From: Lignipirellula cremea
Lineage (GTDB): Bacteria > Planctomycetota > Planctomycetia > Pirellulales > Pirellulaceae
Direction of reading: 5' to 3'
DNA: 64,000 bases
Assembly (NCBI RefSeq): GCF_007751035.1
Contig: NZ_CP036433.1
Location: forward strand, 5,003,001-5,067,000
Positions within the stretch are counted from its first letter, which is position 1. Each line of letters starts with the position of its first letter. Below are positions 62,316 to 64,000 of this stretch, piece by piece. The notes under the pieces are model-generated. The model worked only from the letters and a program-made list of their open reading frames with translations, searched no databases and was not told the DNA's origin. The translations under genes and the position numbers were made by a program.

Positions 62316-63398
62316 TTATTGCAGGGGACGCGCCTTGAGCACCGGATCGCTTTCCAGCGGCAGCTTGACGGCCTGGCCCGTTTCGGCCGCTTTGTAGATC
62401 GCCAGGATGATCTCGACCGAGCGACGACCTTCGTGACCATCGATCAGCGGCTTGCCGCCGGTCTCAATTGCTTTCAGCACATCGGCAAAGTGCATCGTGT
62501 GGCCATGATGGCCGATCGCTGCCGGGTCGGCGGCGCCGCCGCCGGTGTGGGTTTTCCCCGTCATTCGTTCCAGCAGGGCCTTGTCGTCATCGGTGGCTTC
62601 GGCGAAGTCCCACGTTTTAATATCTTCTTCTTCCAGCGACGCGGAGCCGCGGGAGCCGTGGATCTCCACTTTCTTGAGCGCCCCGGGATAAGCGGCGGTG
62701 GTCGCTTCGATCACTCCCAGCGCGCCGTTGGCGAAGCGGACCGCAGCCACCGCGACGTCTTCGACTTCGATCCGTTCGTGAGCCAGGGTGTCGGTCGCGG
62801 CGACAATTTCTGACACCGGCCCCATGAGCCAGGTCAAGAGATCGACGCTGTGGATCGCCTGGTTCATCAGGGCGCCGCCGCCGTCGAGCGCCCAGGTGCC
62901 GCGCCAGGCTCCCTGATCGTAGTACTCCTGGCTGCGATACCACTTGACCAGGGCGTCACCCAGAGTGAGCCGACCAAAGCGACCGCCGTCGACGGCCTGC
63001 TTGAGCAGCTGCGACGACTCATGGAAGCGGGAAGGGAAAATGGTGGAGAGCACCACGCCGGCTTTTTCGCAGGCTTCGATGATCGCGTCGCACCGGTCCA
63101 GGGTGACCTCAAGCGGTTTCTCCACGATGACATGCTTGCCCGCTTTAGCGGCGGCCAGGGCGGGCTCCAGATGGGCACCGCTGGGCGTGCAGATGGTGAC
63201 CACATGCACGTCGGGATCGGCCAGCATTTCGTCCAGGTCGTAGTAAGCCTTGCAGCCTTGCGCTTCGGCAAAGCGGTCGGCTTTCTCAGGCGTGCGGTTG
63301 TAACAGGCCGCCACCCGCGCATCGGGCAGATCGCCGACTGCTTTGGCGTGAAAGCTGGCAATCATGCCGCATCCGATAATCCCGAAACCAATCGCCAT
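62316..63398 (-). CDS. Gfo/Idh/MocA-family NAD(P)-dependent oxidoreductase
   Basis: From the ATG at 63398, after AGGAGAGG, the product has 360 residues. The Rossmann motif is GFGIIGCGMIASFHA and the family Lys is in HVIVEKPLEVT. The C-terminal alpha/beta domain has a NQAIHSVDLLTWLMG segment with the catalytic His. Members oxidise or reduce sugars and inositols and are expanded in planctomycetes. The exact substrate cannot be told. No signal peptide is present, so it is cytoplasmic. Confidence 0.92.
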   Translation of the reverse strand: MAIGFGIIGCGMIASFHAKAVGDLPDARVAACYNRTPEKADRFAEAQGCKAYYDLDEMLADPDVHVVTICTPSGAHLEPALAAAKAGKHVIVEKPLEVTLDRCDAIIEACEKAGVVLSTIFPSRFHESSQLLKQAVDGGRFGRLTLGDALVKWYRSQEYYDQGAWRGTWALDGGGALMNQAIHSVDLLTWLMGPVSEIVAATDTLAHERIEVEDVAVAAVRFANGALGVIEATTAAYPGALKKVEIHGSRGSASLEEEDIKTWDFAEATDDDKALLERMTGKTHTGGGAADPAAIGHHGHTMHFADVLKAIETGGKPLIDGHEGRRSVEIILAIYKAAETGQAVKLPLESDPVLKARPLQ

Positions 63399-64000
63399 AA
63401 TTATCGCCTCTCCTGGGGGAATCACTTTTAAGGAATTTTATTCGGGGAACGCCGCTCTGACGCGGCATCAGGAACGCCGCAGCAAAGGCAGCTGGCGCCA
63501 GGTCGACAAGAAAGCAGGTTGACCAGAAAAACCAGTCGACCAGCAACCCGTAGACAGAATCCAGGTCGTGGCGGCGCAGCTCATTCCAGCCGGGCAGATC
63601 ATTATAAAAGGATCGGAACGCCGCGTAAGTACGCCAGTCCGAGTTGGCCGCGGCTGCCGTTCGCCGCGCCGGTTTCCCTGAGGGAATCCCCAGATGCTAG
63701 TCGGCCTTCATGATCCGATTATAGCGATCGGGCCGACCTCGTCAGTTGAGGGCGACCCTGCGGGGGGCCGATGTAGGAAAAAAGCAACATCGTCGTTTGC
63801 CAGAGTGCAACATGCGGCCTAGGTTTCCCTCGGTGTCAGATTGCGCGACAGCCGATCAACCCGACGCTCCCACCGAATCTGATTCTTCCCATGGCGATCG
63901 CCCAGGCGACCTGACCGGAAGAAGAATCCTGCCCCCGTCGACGAGACACGGCGCCTCCCCGGTCGCCGCCAGAAAGCTCCCCGCAACCGAAGAGATAGCT
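63399..64000. other. Right-end region without a supported gene
   Basis: About 600 bases at the window edge. It contains an inverted pair GGTCGAC/GTCGACC (63501-63507, 63535-63541). No reading frame has convincing features, though a gene may begin beyond the end. Confidence 0.45.

Overview
The window looks like a chromosome segment of a planctomycete, most likely from the Pirellulaceae (inference from gene content). It carries families largely confined to, or greatly expanded in, that phylum: two DUF1501 proteins, a DUF1549/DUF1553 cytochrome-linked protein, a DUF1593 protein, a TIGR03009-like secreted protein, and small membrane proteins with the N-terminal motifs FSIRDLM and NPYRSP. About 40 protein genes are supported, plus two IS4-family insertion sequences. 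I saw no rRNA, tRNA or CRISPR array.

Layout. 1-9408: secreted hydrolases and carbohydrate enzymes (a partial alpha/beta hydrolase, an esterase, a KDG-kinase-like PfkB protein, DUF1501 and DUF1549/1553 proteins, a large two-domain esterase). 9602-11144: small zinc-ribbon and membrane proteins. 11241-12754: first IS4 element, which cuts into the last gene of a minus-strand signalling operon. 12755-21320: that operon, comprising a repeat protein with a P-x-[DE]-V-Y signature, two hybrid histidine kinases, a stand-alone receiver and the stump of a second receiver. 21996-23522: second IS4 element with a perfect 12-bp target duplication. 23706-33299: a vWA membrane protein, DUF1501, DUF1593, a YebC-family protein and several small proteins. 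33462-37418: a 1318-residue secreted fusion of TPR, redoxin and two tandem S51 (cyanophycinase-like) domains, the first with its catalytic serine lost. 38124-42693: an SGNH-like protein, a divergent pair (DadA-like oxidase and DHDPS-family lyase) and a secreted protein. 42760-50976: two paralogous AAA+ ATPases with winged-helix-like N-termini flanking a TIGR03009-like gene and a NatAB-type ABC exporter whose permease is fused to a CPBP protease. 51070-56881: an esterase-fold protein, a degenerate GGDEF protein, and a minus-strand operon of a duplicated membrane protein, a small helical protein and QueF. 57026-63398: an SSS symporter, an ABC1/UbiB-like kinase, an NtrC-type regulator and a Gfo/Idh/MocA oxidoreductase.

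How it fits together. The two most distinctive loci are the signalling operon, in which three of the junctions are overlaps or short gaps and both kinases carry a first receiver without the phospho-acceptor Asp, and the queF operon, where a tandemly duplicated five-helix membrane unit is translationally coupled to a small helical protein and then QueF, making it a candidate transporter of a queuosine precursor. The remaining genes fit a heterotrophic planctomycete specialised in polysaccharide and amino-acid breakdown. Functions rest on motifs recognised by eye; no database search was possible.
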